64,000 nt of DNA from Neonectria sp. B-13 (Eukaryota; Ascomycota; Sordariomycetes; Hypocreales; Nectriaceae), in assembly GCA_002682825.1 (NCBI GenBank), contig NOKP01000003.1:1798001-1862000 (forward strand). Direction: 5' to 3'. Positions 23,801 to 34,432 of this stretch are shown here, one piece after another. Below the pieces are notes generated by a model. The model was not told where the DNA came from and searched no databases. It worked only from the letters and a program-made list of their open reading frames with translations. Both the position numbers and the translations under genes were made by a program. The first letter of the stretch is position 1, and every line of letters begins with the position of its first letter.

Positions 23801-24298
23801 CCGCGTCGAATCGCCGCTGTCGCCCAGGCCTCGCTTGACCCATCCGTCGTCCTGGGCGGTGTAGCTCCAGACGTTGCCATCGCCGGTTTCACAGTCTCCC
23901 GCATACACAAGCAGCGTGCCATTGGGCGTCCTCGCAGCGCCGAAGGCTGTGGTATTGGGCTCGCCATCGAGGAAGGGCAGCTTGTCGCCCGTCGGAGACT
24001 CGAGATCGAGGTCCTGGCTAACGCTGGAGGAGAAGTTGAGGGAGAGGAACTCGACGGCGCCGGCGTCGGTCTGGCGGAAGATGTAGGCGAGATCGCTGCC
24101 CTCACAGGGCGTCATGGAGTCGGCGCATGCGGGGCCGGCCAGGAGCACCTGGGTGGGAACGTAGGGGAAGGAGTGCGCCGAGGCGAATGGTGTTGTTGCG
24201 AATAGTAGGGCGGCGGCGCTAAGAGCCGTGGTTGACGAAGCCCGCCGGGTGTGGCCGCGGCGGCTTCGGCTGCTGCTGGTTCTTGTAGTTGAAGCCAT
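20888..24298 (-). CDS. Kelch/galactose-oxidase-type beta-propeller single-pass membrane protein
   Basis: Single exon of 1136 residues. A basic N-terminus is followed by a signal sequence about residues 24-41. An extracellular region to about residue 450 carries kelch-like blades (for example GTLLVYAGD, IVVLGGWVG and VMMVYGGWE motifs) with N-glycosylation sequons. A glycine-rich transmembrane helix lies about 472-496, followed by KKHKRRR. The remaining 640 residues are a charged, Ser/Pro-rich cytoplasmic tail predicted disordered. Fungal proteins with this layout are usually annotated only as kelch-repeat or galactose oxidase-like. The catalytic Cys-Tyr copper site of galactose oxidase is not evident, so an adhesive or signalling role is more likely than an enzyme. 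It is not Rax2 on sequence grounds that I can see. Confidence 0.8.
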   Translation of the reverse strand: MASTTRTSSSRSRRGHTRRASSTTALSAAALLFATTPFASAHSFPYVPTQVLLAGPACADSMTPCEGSDLAYIFRQTDAGAVEFLSLNFSSSVSQDLDLESPTGDKLPFLDGEPNTTAFGAARTPNGTLLVYAGDCETGDGNVWSYTAQDDGWVKRGLGDSGDSTRAPYFLGGTVAFSSTLAPEMDQPTIYTYGGMCSSPTDNETEWQGAANYTKSMLSLAPKKEEADTPYTLSVASSAGPRTPIAGFTLTGLTPSMTNKSGIVTQQASWVLLGGHSQTAFINMSTAAVWNLPAESWTYVNIQAPDESQRSTDLAVKEKSSNEKTASRRATTVEDVYSRSGHTATLSEDGLSIVVLGGWVGDVETPAEPQLAILEMSEAYSGWQWSIPAKQPEADLYGHGSAVLPGNVMMVYGGWEISSSSSKNKRQESTSPRFLNLTSMTWTSSYENPDADREATDDGNAPKEGGKPNAKRLGLGLGLGFGLAAVLAVAGLVGFCCFKKHKRRRENREKAVRALSQDASHFLPDHDEMVERDDDPWGTGGWYTGQDPYSAGERSLGYESLRPQRSVSFAGPLPGLHIPRKPVVKQLRGGYVQTATRPTSFVATPGRIHPIYEDDEEESYHQAFKEEVHTPTSDAPSDPFQTPTQNNNVPPPLFASGGRGSATPSPEGPRHDPEVQDWVSDVDAADAMLARMNSRGPQGRGSPTRRGSYRAVSLRDDESRSGSNLSESTRSTTDSLKQSSLSRRISTLSPLLMGGGVEHPKPGSSSSSSYNTARSSFGALQAEGPSLLMGRGTGGGYDEDDPPQPSSPSKSKPRRGWLGSLRRVFSNSSTPTSSREDMSQVRRSFDQEPVGGDYEPGLVGLHGELLRRKQGRQGWEEGGEGPLGTGTAPSAEPSPESDWDIERAVEQRLVQVMFTVPRERLRVVNGDADGSDEEIPVQPQSAVLVDPEKESRRSTDVGSIREKVLGRDDELRVKDDEKMDEKPDPVLYEKTEAPSDESPPYDEKHFHREEQQDLPRSPPPLHLQPVRPLFHHQPPSPSPSPPLETNTHSHARNLSSDTADTVPYMHHLDLAPLETRFSHETDDSMGRRSSGIVMEAEAVPLTRERARTTRVLQMVDSFETLSRDGSREGSPTRDKN

Positions 24299-25514
24299 CG
24301 TGGTGGGTGGAGAGATAGCAGTGGTCGACGACCGTGGTGGTGTTTGTGCTGATGTTGTCTTGCTGCTTGTCAGCGTCGTCGTAGTCTTCAGCGAGCATCC
24401 CTTGCGCCGACGATGCCTTCAGATCACCATCGCCGGCGTGGTGTGTGCTGTCCAGAAGTTGTTGAATGCTGCGATCTCCCGTCGTCGGGTAGAGTACGTC
24501 GCAAGTGAGACTGCGATCGACGTTCGCTACTTCCCCAAAGATCGTCGCGGGGTCGTTCTGCTATGTCGAGCTTGCCTCTGCGTCAGGGTTCCCTCTTCGT
24601 GGGTCTGAATATCTGGCCGCCTCAAAGAAACAAAGTGCTGAAGCGGAGATAGACAAGGTGGGAGAGAGAGGCAGAGAGAGGAAGAGAGAGCAGCAACACG
24701 GGAAGCGGACGAAAGGTGTCCGTGCTTGTTGGTTGTGCACTTGCACCCCGGACCCAAGAGAGAGAGCTGGACCCTTTGCTTTTTCTTGCTTCTGCTTTTC
24801 CCTTTGTGGAAAGATGTCCAAGAGCAAGAAGGGCACGCGGAGCAGGGATGCCTGCGGTCCGGAGCGTAGGGCGCCAGGGTTAGTAGTCGATACTTTCGAC
24901 GAGCCAGCGAAACAGAGTTGTCGACGCCCAGTATTCATCTGGGGCCCTAGTCAAGAGAGGACGACCCGCTTGACATGATCCGATAGCGAACTGCGAGCAA
25001 CCAATAGAGCCTGCTCTTCCCTGTCCACGACGGCTCAGTGGTGGAGGTATTCCTCAGTGGTGGAGGTATCCTCGCCGGGGGAGGGGTTGTTGTGGTGGTG
25101 GCGGGCGGTGTTGCTGGGGCAACAGTATAGTGGGCGTTCGGCTCCTTGGTGGGGGACACACTTACTACCCAACCAAGAGTACGCACACATCAGGTATCAC
25201 GTTGACGAGGAGTGGTGGTACGCCACCAACAGGATGCAGGTGCGGCACATCTAATGTCCATCTTCACATGACAGATGCCGAATTCACAATGCGTATCAAT
25301 GTGCTATGATTTGCACCCGTGATTGGCCGCTGCGATATACGCAAACAAAAAGCGGCGGCGGCAAGTGGGCGTTTCTCTCAATGAACGAATCCCTGTCCAG
25401 GATCCGTGATTCACCCCATCAACCACCTGCTACGGCAAACCTTCTCCTACTATGTACTCTTCTCTCGCCATTATGGAAATTGGTCTTGTTTTTTCTTTTG
25501 TCGTACCACCCAAG
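24299..25514. other. Intergenic region between kelch gene and megasynthase fragment
   Basis: The first part is the promoter and leader of the kelch gene, with CT-rich minus-strand sequence (GA-rich on plus near 24660-24700). ORFs on both strands are short and not credible. A 19-bp tandem duplication lies at 25034-25071. A pyrimidine-rich tract near 25489-25505 resembles an intron 3' end before the fragment at 25515. Confidence 0.5.
25034..25071. repeat. 19-bp tandem duplication
   Basis: Two adjacent copies of CTCAGTGGTGGAGGTATYC differ at one base (T versus C at position 18). Non-coding. Confidence 0.85.
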
Positions 25515-25921
25515 CCCGCAATACTGACCTGGTCACCGTGCTGAACAAGTACTGCAAGGCCATGCGCGCCGTGCCTCAGATGGACGAGACCGTTGTCGAC
25601 GGCGACCTGGACATCATCGAGGTCGACGAGGTGGCCGAGGGAATGGTCACCACCGCGATCCAGGCCGGTGACAAGATCGCCGCCGCCGAGAACCCCCTGC
25701 ACATCATCAACTACTGCCAGGAGGTCAAGATCAAGCCCAGCGAGCTGCACGCCTACTACACCAAGAAGCTCAACATGCCGCTCAAGCACTGGGGCGTCGA
25801 GAAGTGGCTCGACGAGGCGTCTGAGCTGGGTCTCGATGTCATGGTTGAGTTCTTCCTCCGCGAATCATACCGATCGGGCAAGCCTATTCTGGCTCCCATC
25901 CTGCGAAAGGGGCTCATCTAA
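25515..25921 (+). pseudogene. C-terminal fragment of a PKS-NRPS / NRPS-like release (R or Dieckmann) domain
   Basis: About 135 codons with highly biased, C-ending codon use, ending in a normal stop. The sequence resembles the last part of the NAD-binding-4/thioester-reductase-like release domain at the C-terminus of fungal PKS-NRPS hybrids: a LNKYCKAMRAVPQ helix, then GDLDIIEVDEVAEGMV (the block where the family usually has G-Y-L-D-F-V-x-V-x-x-V-A), then a strand/helix pair and WLDEASELGLD near the end. No Rossmann GxxGxxG half, thiolation, adenylation or ketosynthase sequence lies upstream; the neighbouring gene there is on the other strand. A pyrimidine tract and CAAG at 25514 could be an intron end, but I cannot find the upstream exon. 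I read it as a relic of a lost megasynthase. An alternative is a short expressed gene starting at the ATG 25562. The family match is from memory of domain patterns. Confidence 0.5.
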
Positions 25922-26474
25922 AATCAAGTGCGGCGAAAATGAAGAATGAAGAATGGTTGGATCGAACATCTCTTTTGTCTATAATAGCCGAAGTGACGCA
26001 GACTGGAATTTCTCTGTTTCCTTTATATTATGAGGCACCAGACCTTCCTGGCCTGCTAAGGAAACCTGGCGCAGTTGCCCAATCAACCATCCATCCCCAG
26101 CTTGCTCCGGATGGGGAATATGGACCCCGAAATCGTACGGTTGCTTCGCCATTGGACAGCTGTGAGATGTGCACACTTTGCTTGCAGCCCATCACAGTCA
26201 CAATCCCGAAAAGCACTGGTTGGTTCATTGAATCGTGCATGCATTATTACTAGTCTGCAACTCAATCGCCATCCTGCGCCAATGGAGAACAATAACTCGT
26301 TTCTCCACGACAGTAGATACACCATGGACCATGACACTAATCCATCCCCAAACTGCGTCCTTCCATCCTACCAAAATACTACCATCCAATACTACCCTTC
26401 ACTTCTAAGAAATCGTACAACCTGAACAGCCTCATAGCCGGCAGGCTTTTGGGTATCACACATAAAGTCCATCT
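25922..26474. other. Convergent intergenic region
   Basis: About 550 bp, moderately AT-rich, 3' flanks of the fragment and of the CSC1-type channel. Nothing else seen. Confidence 0.55.
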
Positions 26475-29338
26475 CTAGTAGTAAATCTTCTCCGTCCAGA
26501 TCGGAGGTCGGGCTCCAACCGTGTCCCACACAATGTTGTTCTTCTCGTCCAGAGAGCAGCCCTCATCAGTGATGGGGATGACCCTGCTAGTGAGAGCAAC
26601 CTCTTGCTTCGACACACCAGCGGGATCCTCGGGAATCCAGAGCACAGGGACAAGGCTAGTCGCAGCCGGGTGCCAGTAGGCGTTGTTCTCAATCTCAGGC
26701 GTGTACTGATGATCAATCTCGGCAGACTGTTCCTGGGGCACAAGCTGGCGGAGTGTCGCATAATCCGCGTAAATCCAGGGCTTCAGGAACTTCATGACGA
26801 AGTTACCCTTCTTCTGAACGCCAGCAGTTCCGCCGGGCACAAGCTTGCTAAGGACGTTGCCCTTGGTCTCGCCGTTGTTGGTGGTCACTGGAGTGTTCTC
26901 CACATCAGAGTTTTGATGGCTCCTCTGAATAGCCTCCTCCTCAACCTCGAGCGAGCGGGGCAGGCTGTACAAGAGAGGGTCGAGAGCCTTGGAGATGGTG
27001 ATCTGGTATAGAATCGTGAAGATGAGAAACAGAACCATCAACACGGCAGGTCCCGCAGCCTTGGAGACGGCGAATAGTCCAATCATGCAGATCTCGGCCA
27101 GGTAAATGCCAACGAAGAGCTGCTTGAGCGCGCGCGGGTAAATGAGACCGTGGGTATCGATCACGGTGTCGGTAACAAAGAGAATGTTGTAACGGTAAGC
27201 GAGGTAGAAAAGTCCCATACCAATAGTCGACCAAAATAGCATCACAGGGGCAATGACCGAGTAGGTGATGCCTGTAGCGTGTGGTTAGTCGACATTGCAA
27301 AGTAGCGAGTGGATATGGATAAACTTACTAATGACGGCGATATTGGTGTATACGGGCAGCAGGCTTCCCCACGACAGACTGCTGAGGGTGGTCCACTTGG
27401 TGTACATGGCTCGGGGAGTGCCGGCCAGGAACTTGTACATAATACGGAAGATGAAGCAGCCCACGACCTGAGTAAGCACGCTTGTGGCAACAGTCAAACC
27501 CTGGACAATGAAGTAGGCGATGTAGAAGTTGGACGAGGTGGGGAGGGACGAGGACAGGACGTCGAAGACGCTACCGGGATCCTGGACGATATCGACAATG
27601 GCACCAGCAGCCGTGTCGGTGATGGTTCGGATCAAAAAGACCTGGACGACCTGGAAGATAAAGTAGGCATTCTGAGTGAAGAGCTCAGCCTCCGACACAG
27701 ATACGGCACCAGCCTTCTTGGCGCAGATGCGCATGATGACGGGAACCAGAGACATGAGAATAGCCAAAGCGACTGCGGGCAGCAGGCCAGACACGACACC
27801 GAGAATAACCTGTGGACATTAGTGGGAGACTACTTGAATGTAATGGAGGGCGACTCACGGTGGGGATTTTTTGGATCCAAGTCAGACCAGGAAGCACTTG
27901 GAGAGTCGAGACCTGAGAAATGACACCGACGATACCGACAGGGATGGCCCAAAAGATGATCATGACGGCAATGAAAGCATAAACGACGTAGCGACGGACG
28001 AACAGCTGCCACCAGGGGATGAACAGACTCTTCCAAACAACCTCATTGGGTTTGACACCGATGTAGCGGGGAGACATGCGAAGGGCCTGGTGGTGGGCAA
28101 CAGTCTGGAAAGCGGCCTGGGCGTCTGACTGAGTGTGGAACTCGACGAAGACCGCAGGGGCCTTCTTCGCTTTGCCGGAGAGGAATTCAGCCTGTTCAGC
28201 CTCAGCCTTGGGGATGAGCTTGGTAAGCTCCTCGCGGCCCCATTCGATAGTGTCGACCTTCTTGCCAATGAGGCCCAGGGTACCGAGGCGGTGCGAGGGG
28301 CGCTTGTTGTTGGGGATCCAGCGGGCGGCGACGCTTCCGGACTCGGGGTCGGCGGTAGTAGGGGTCTTTTCGGCTTCCTGGCCACCCTTCTTGATGGCGT
28401 TGTTTCGCTCCTTGTTGACGAGCTTGAGCAGCTTCACCTCACCCTTCTCGAGTTGCATCGCAACATCATCACGCTCCTTAACAGTCTTCTCGAGCTCAGT
28501 GGCGTCACCAACAAGCCAGACATTCTTGACACTATCGTTGAATAGGTTGCGGATGCGGGCTTCGTCAAGGAAATCCTCGGGGACGGAGGTGAACAGGACG
28601 GTCTTGGAGGAAATGCGCTTCGAGTAGGTGGGGGAGAGCAGGAACGCCTGGCGGACGTTGATGAAGAAGATGCACTCTCGGAGAATGGTATACATAAGAA
28701 ACCCGTAGACGAGGTATGCGACAAAGACGTGAGCGTAGAGGCGGTTCTTCTGCGTGTTGATGTCGATGTTACTGTAGGAAAGAATCTCAAGCTCCTTCTG
28801 GCCACCGCCGCCAGTGGCATTGACGGGGAAGAGGATAGGCCAGGTGATGCACAGACTGACGAAGCAGATGGTGCAGCAGACGCGCAGGTAGCGGATAAAG
28901 AGATACGCGTCGAGACTCTGGTGCTGGAGGGCATAGGCGTCGGGGATCTTCCAGAATGTACCAAACCAGCCAAATAGGCCGCTGGAGAGTTCTGGACTCC
29001 GTTCACTATGGATTTGTTAGCGAGGGTTGGGCAGTTTGTTGATCGGAGGAGGCGCGCACTTTTCTCGGATAGAGCCTAGATAGGTTCTAGGCGCATAGAA
29101 TCGCGAATGGGATCGTCGCAGAAGAAGGAAGACGACGATGTAGACGGCGGAGACGATGAGAACGGGGACGAGGGTGGATATCATGCCTGAATTGCAGGTT
29201 GCTCGTCAGTATCTAAAACTCATTGCAAGCCGTTGGGGGGAAGAACGAACCCGATAGCGACTTCGGGGGTTCACCGCGAGCATCGCCCGACTCCTGGGAA
29301 GGGAGGTTCTCTTTTATCCAATCGATGAAGGCGCTCAT
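26475..29338 (-). CDS. CSC1/OSCA/TMEM63 family mechanosensitive cation channel (Phm7/Rsn1 type)
   Basis: Five exons on the minus strand: 29251-29338, 29060-29186, 27859-29005, 27329-27809 and 26475-27271, giving 879 residues; all junctions keep frame. Layout: N-terminal transmembrane block (first helix about residues 31-53, others near 100-180), a large cytosolic domain with the KRISSKTVLFTSVPEDFL start of the PHM7 cytosolic region, then a seven-helix RSN1-type membrane core from about residue 410 to 710, and a short cytosolic C-terminus. Homologues are hyperosmolality- or tension-gated, calcium-permeable channels in the plasma membrane and endomembranes. Yeast relatives are Csc1, Phm7 and Rsn1; I cannot decide which is the closest from sequence alone. 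The start ATG was chosen because it precedes the first helix at the usual distance. Confidence 0.9.
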
Positions 29339-32300
29339 GATGGCGACGGCACAACAGTCTCCCGCAAGCTGTTGTTGTTGCTGGTGGTGGTAATAAGGGG
29401 CGGCTCGGTTGCCGGGGTTGCTCGAATCTCTTCCTGGCGAGAGAGAGAGACGGAGCGATGAAGCGATGCAGTAAAGAAGAGAGAGGGAAAGCAGCCAAGG
29501 GAATGTGGGAGGATATCGGGGGGTTAATTATGGCGTGGGCCAGGTTCAGGCGTACCGCGTGCGTTGGCGTTGGCGGTTGGAGTTGGACGGGGAGGTGGAG
29601 ATTTGCGAAGGGATGGACCAGAGCTGGACCAGAGCTGGGACCTGGACCAGCTGGAGATTGCCCGGGGGGGTGTGGATTCAGTGGAGTTGAGGGGGGCGTG
29701 GGTTGCGGAGCGTAGCGTAGTAGAGTTATTAGCGGGGCGGGAAGGTACCAGGTAAATTGCCAGGCCAATGAGTCCCAGGTGGGAGAGAGATGGTTGCTCC
29801 AGACCAAAGTCCAAAGCGCACGAATTCGCGTTCAACGTGTGGAATAAATGGAATCGAATTGGAATAGGGACCGGGGCAGCAAAGGCGAGCGGGACGGGGT
29901 ACGTATTTGAGTGTGTGGAAGAGTGTCTTGACCTCGATGTCTGAGGAAGACAGCCCGCCTAGGAATATCAAGTACAAGGCACTGGAAGGGAAGGGGGATG
30001 GCAAAGTGGACGAGCGCCTGGCAACGGGCCAGTGTCTTAGCTTAACGCCCGTAGGGGAGCCGCTTCTGGAGCGGTCTGAAAAGGGCACGCCTCCAGCTAA
30101 TTAGGTAGAGCCGAGAAGCAAGAAAGCCGGTTGAACAAGCAGGACAGAGTAGGCCGTAGAAGGGCTCTGTGGTGGGCTGTGCTAGGGACGGGCAAGGCCA
30201 AGCCGGTAGGTATCAGGCAGTTGGCGATGATGGTGATGGTGGTGGTGTGGTTGTGCTATTGCCGTGCAGCGCAGTGCAAGTACAATGACGCTGGCAATGA
30301 GTTCCTCTCCGACAATCCCAACGCGCGCCACGCTGATCTGAGCGTGTAGTGGTCTTATCTGGTCTAGGTCCTTGTTTGCGGGCACACTGGTGGTCGCAAT
30401 ACCACTCCAAGGGACACACTCGAGGGCTGCAAGGTCGCACTGAATACGTCACAGCGTAGCGCCCAGGCTGAGGTGCAGCACCCAGTCCCTGAAACCCAAA
30501 CCTGGAAAACTCCCTCTCACTCAGGTTTTTCGCATCTCGCCGAACCATTATTACCTGCGCTAAAATATCAACGGGCTGGCCGCTGGATCATCCGCCGGCA
30601 GTGTGGATCCGGGCCTACGACGTAAAGTACTGGGTGCGACGCAGACTCCCTTGAAACCATCTACAGACGTCGTCATAGATGTACATTCCAATCTGCCACC
30701 TACTACCTCCAGTGCCGGCGGCCTTGGTTCACTGTCGTGTGTTCGATACGGGGTACGGCCGTCTTGCATGCAGCGGGTGGGAATCCATCCAATGCATGGC
30801 ATCGCCCGCTTCACCAGCACCCACCAGCTCGTGACTGGCACTCCTCTGCACGAGGTGCTGCTATTCGGTCCCGTGAAACAAAAAACCGGACGACCAGCGA
30901 AATTTGCAGGGGAAAACTCAACCGCAATGCGAGAAACCCCCTTGAGCATCGGGAGTCATCCCCTGTCTGCCGCCCTATCCCTCGTCGCAATCACCCCATG
31001 TAACCCTGCATCTCGACTTTAAAATAAAAATGGCTTTTCCCCCGGTACGGTACATGTAAGAAGGGCCCTCCTGTGCGATGTGTCGCTTGGACGAGGTTGC
31101 TCATCTCGGCTGTTGAACGCTTGGCTACTGGACCGTGAGCCTAGGTGCAGTCGCTAGCGCGCTGGTGGCCTTTTCTGCTGTGCTACAGTGGGTCACTCCA
31201 CTGAAGCACAGTGCTACGGCTGCAAGTGTCCCAGGCTATTGCTGGCCGTCCCCATGATGGATGGATGCTCCGGTGGGGAGGCGACGCGTCAATGTCAGGC
31301 CCAAGAGATGGACATGGAGAGAGGCTTGAGAAGGGAAGACGGGGTGTCTCCAGGACCAGAAACCAGAGCGGCAGCCGTCACAGATTGCGAGGTCCATCAA
31401 GGCCCAGACCGCAGACTCCAACTGCGCCCTATTGCCTTGATGTTCATGCACTGGAGCGCTGTTTGCTAGCACTGCTGCATAGTATTGGATTCTTGCATGA
31501 AGCCACCTACACTCGCTGTCACTCGCTCACACACACACACACTCGCTCACTCTTCTTCAGCTTGTGTGGTTCTCACCCGGACAGTGCGACCATTATCGAC
31601 CGACGAGACCACTGCACCTGCCGTCGAAACTCTGGCGAACCTGCGCTCCACAGCTGGGCAGGGATCGCGGTGTGTCCCGAATTTACGCATCCGTCCAGAC
31701 TTTCAGGCCTTGTGATATCTTTCTTTCCTCCTTTCAATTCACGTCTGGCCAAACCACCAAACCACCAAACTAACTAACCCCCGGCAATGATCACTTCTCT
31801 CGGAATGCAGTAGCCCCCGGTCAACGACGTCTGCCGAGTTTAGCCAAGCCAAGCCCATCCCCAGTCTTTCTGTCCGTCCCATCGGAGCAGCACATACCCG
31901 GGTCGATGCACCGAAACAGCTATCCCTCCCTACTTGGGACTTGAGACATGGGGACGAGGATCTACGAGGACAAATCCATCCATCCCCACTTGAATTAGTA
32001 GAAAATCACGATCCAGCAAGAACTTTGGTATCAAAGTGCCATTCCCGACGCCTCTGACTCTCACGAGTACCGGACCATGGCCCATCCGCACACGCCTCTC
32101 GCGCGTAGGGCATGCTCCAGCCTCTCAATGACGGAACCACCTTGTCGATCTGGGATAGTCGTCGCTAGGTCCTTTGGCGGTTTCTACTCCCACTCTGCCC
32201 TCCGCCAGGCAATCTCCGATTGAGCTCTATGACGATGGTGGTGTTGCCCATCAACGCCATCGTCAACGCCAACATCCAAGCCAAGCTCAACACCAGCGTC

Positions 32301-34432
32301 AACCATTTTAGGACGTGGCCGTGGCCGTGATCAATTTCCGTACCCAACCCGAAAACTATTAGCGAACTAGGTCAACTCACAGCAAAGCCATTCCCGCCCG
32401 ATGCTGTCTTGTCTCTGCCCAACCCCCGATCGACCCCAGTCCCTGATGTAAAATCCCCATTCCAGCAACTTACACGAAGCGGCTAGAGCACCTCCTGCAG
32501 TTCTCTTTGAAAAATGCACGCGCCAATCTATTGATGTGGCGCTAAACCACTCTCGACGCTGGTTCAAATGCTGGTTCAGCTGAGACGGCCAGTCCCTCCT
32601 CCACTCAATTGTCCCGCCGACCAGTCACAGCCCCTGCTGCATCATCCATTCACTCATTCGTCTTAGATTCCTTAAATTGATCCTTGTCACCTGCCACAAC
32701 GCCACGGCCACCGCCGTCGCCGACCACAACCGCGGGTTTCCTGCCTCAAACGCTCCGAAATATCCCAAAAATATCCACTTACCCTCCACCCTCAGGAACC
32801 CATTTGTCTCCTTCATCGTTCGGTCTAGAGCTGAGTCAAGACTTTCGGCCGAATTGGGCCTCATCCTGCTTGTTCTCTAGGCCAGACTGCGACGTGGCGA
32901 TCTTGCGACACTGCCACAATGCCACACCTGTGCATGCAACCTCCCAAACTCCACCGACGTCTGTATTGGTGCACAAACGACACAAACGAGGCCTCCTAGG
33001 TAGTACAGTATCACGATAGTCATGCACGAACCACGTAGAGGTGTGCCTGCTACACTAACAAACTTGATTGTTGTACGTGAATTGTGCAGTCCACATGCTT
33101 GCATCCTTGCTTTCAATGGCAAACATGACATTCTCAACCGCATACGATTCAATATCAATCCCAGTCAAGTCCTTAGAGGCCGCCTATACACGTGTTTCAT
33201 AGCCCGGTAGTGGTCAGGGCGGTGCCGTTGTCATCCCTTTTGACTGCAACGTCGCACAAGGTGCGTTGCTCCAGGAACCAGTAGCACTTCGTAGTTCTGC
33301 GTACCTAGGTGAGACGGATGGAGGCTTTAGCAAACGGGTGCGCCTCTATCTTAGCCCTAACTGCAAAATGATTATCATTGAACAGTTTGGAGCGTCTTGC
33401 TGTCTAATGAGTAAAACTCCGATCCAAGTAGTTTCCTCAAAGTGACATCTTGAACAATGCTGGCTAGACCGACCCATCGCAGTGAACATCAAACAAAGGA
33501 TCGTGAGCCAAGCTAAAACCTTGAGGCTCTCGGGTCTTCAGTTTTATATCGTATATTCAAAACAAAAAGAAGAAAAAGAAGGGGGAAAATGAGAATCGCC
33601 ATTAGGGCCATGTCCGCCTTATTGTCTACTATGTAAAAGCAGTTTTGCGGAAGACGCCGTCGACACCCTAGACCATGCCCTAGTACTATCAAGAAAATGA
33701 TCACACACCAACAACAAGAGGAACGTTACCAATTTCAATCCTGCTAAAATGTAGTATTTTCCAGTTAGGCCAAGGGAATAATTGTGGACTTCTCGTGGTA
33801 CCAGTATGCCCAACTATGAATGGAACAAGGGCCTATGAGTCAACGAAGCAAATTCCTTAAAAGCCTAGTGGTCCTAAGCATAACAAGAAAACACGAAGCA
33901 AGTAACCAAACTTCAATATTGTGGTCTAGTTTTGTCAGAACCAGCCTCGTTCACTGCCAAAGGGAAGTAACCAGCATCCCAACCCAGACCTCATTGTCTG
34001 CCTCCCCATCATGACAACACATTTCTCCGAGAATAAAGGACATCTCTCCCTGCAATCTACGTCAAAGAAGAGCTCGGGTCGCATTCTCAAACTCTGACAA
34101 TAGGTAGCAACAGTTTGCACCCATGCGCGCCGCAGGAATGCGCTCGTCCTTTCAACAAAGGTATGTTTCTTTGTTCTCTGAATAGGTAGGTAACCGCCTC
34201 CACCGGCTCGTGGCACGACCACCCAAGCCAACAATTCGTCTTTGTTAATATCAAGGGGCGGATCCGTTCATAGACTGAAGCAGTTCCTCTATCCTATCCT
34301 AATTTAAACATACGTTGTTCTCTCTTTATCTTGTTCATCCCATTCTCTCCAGCGTGTCCTGCGATTGCAACTCGGCGTTGAGATCAACCCATCCTTCATA
34401 CCAAAGACTCGCACCATTAAAAACTCTTTACG
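29339..34432. other. Gene-poor region of about 5.1 kb
   Basis: No supported gene. ORFs up to 188 codons (31211-31777 plus) overlap others and have no domain. A (CA)n stretch lies near 31528-31546. The first 500 bp are the promoter and leader of the channel gene, CT-rich on its strand. From about 33000 to 34300 the DNA becomes AT-richer, as in decayed sequence, but I found no transposon ends or coding relics. Confidence 0.45.

Noticed and set aside
24228..24608. 126-codon plus ORF across the kelch gene start
   Set aside because: Lies over the 5' end and leader of the minus gene; Val/Arg-rich shadow without support.
31528..31546. CRISPR array or other structured repeat at the CA-rich stretch
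   Set aside because: A plain dinucleotide microsatellite; no spacer-repeat structure, and not expected in a fungal nuclear genome.
31211..31777. 188-codon plus ORF in the 29-34 kb interval
   Set aside because: Contains a CA-repeat translation (THTHTR), overlaps another ORF, no family.
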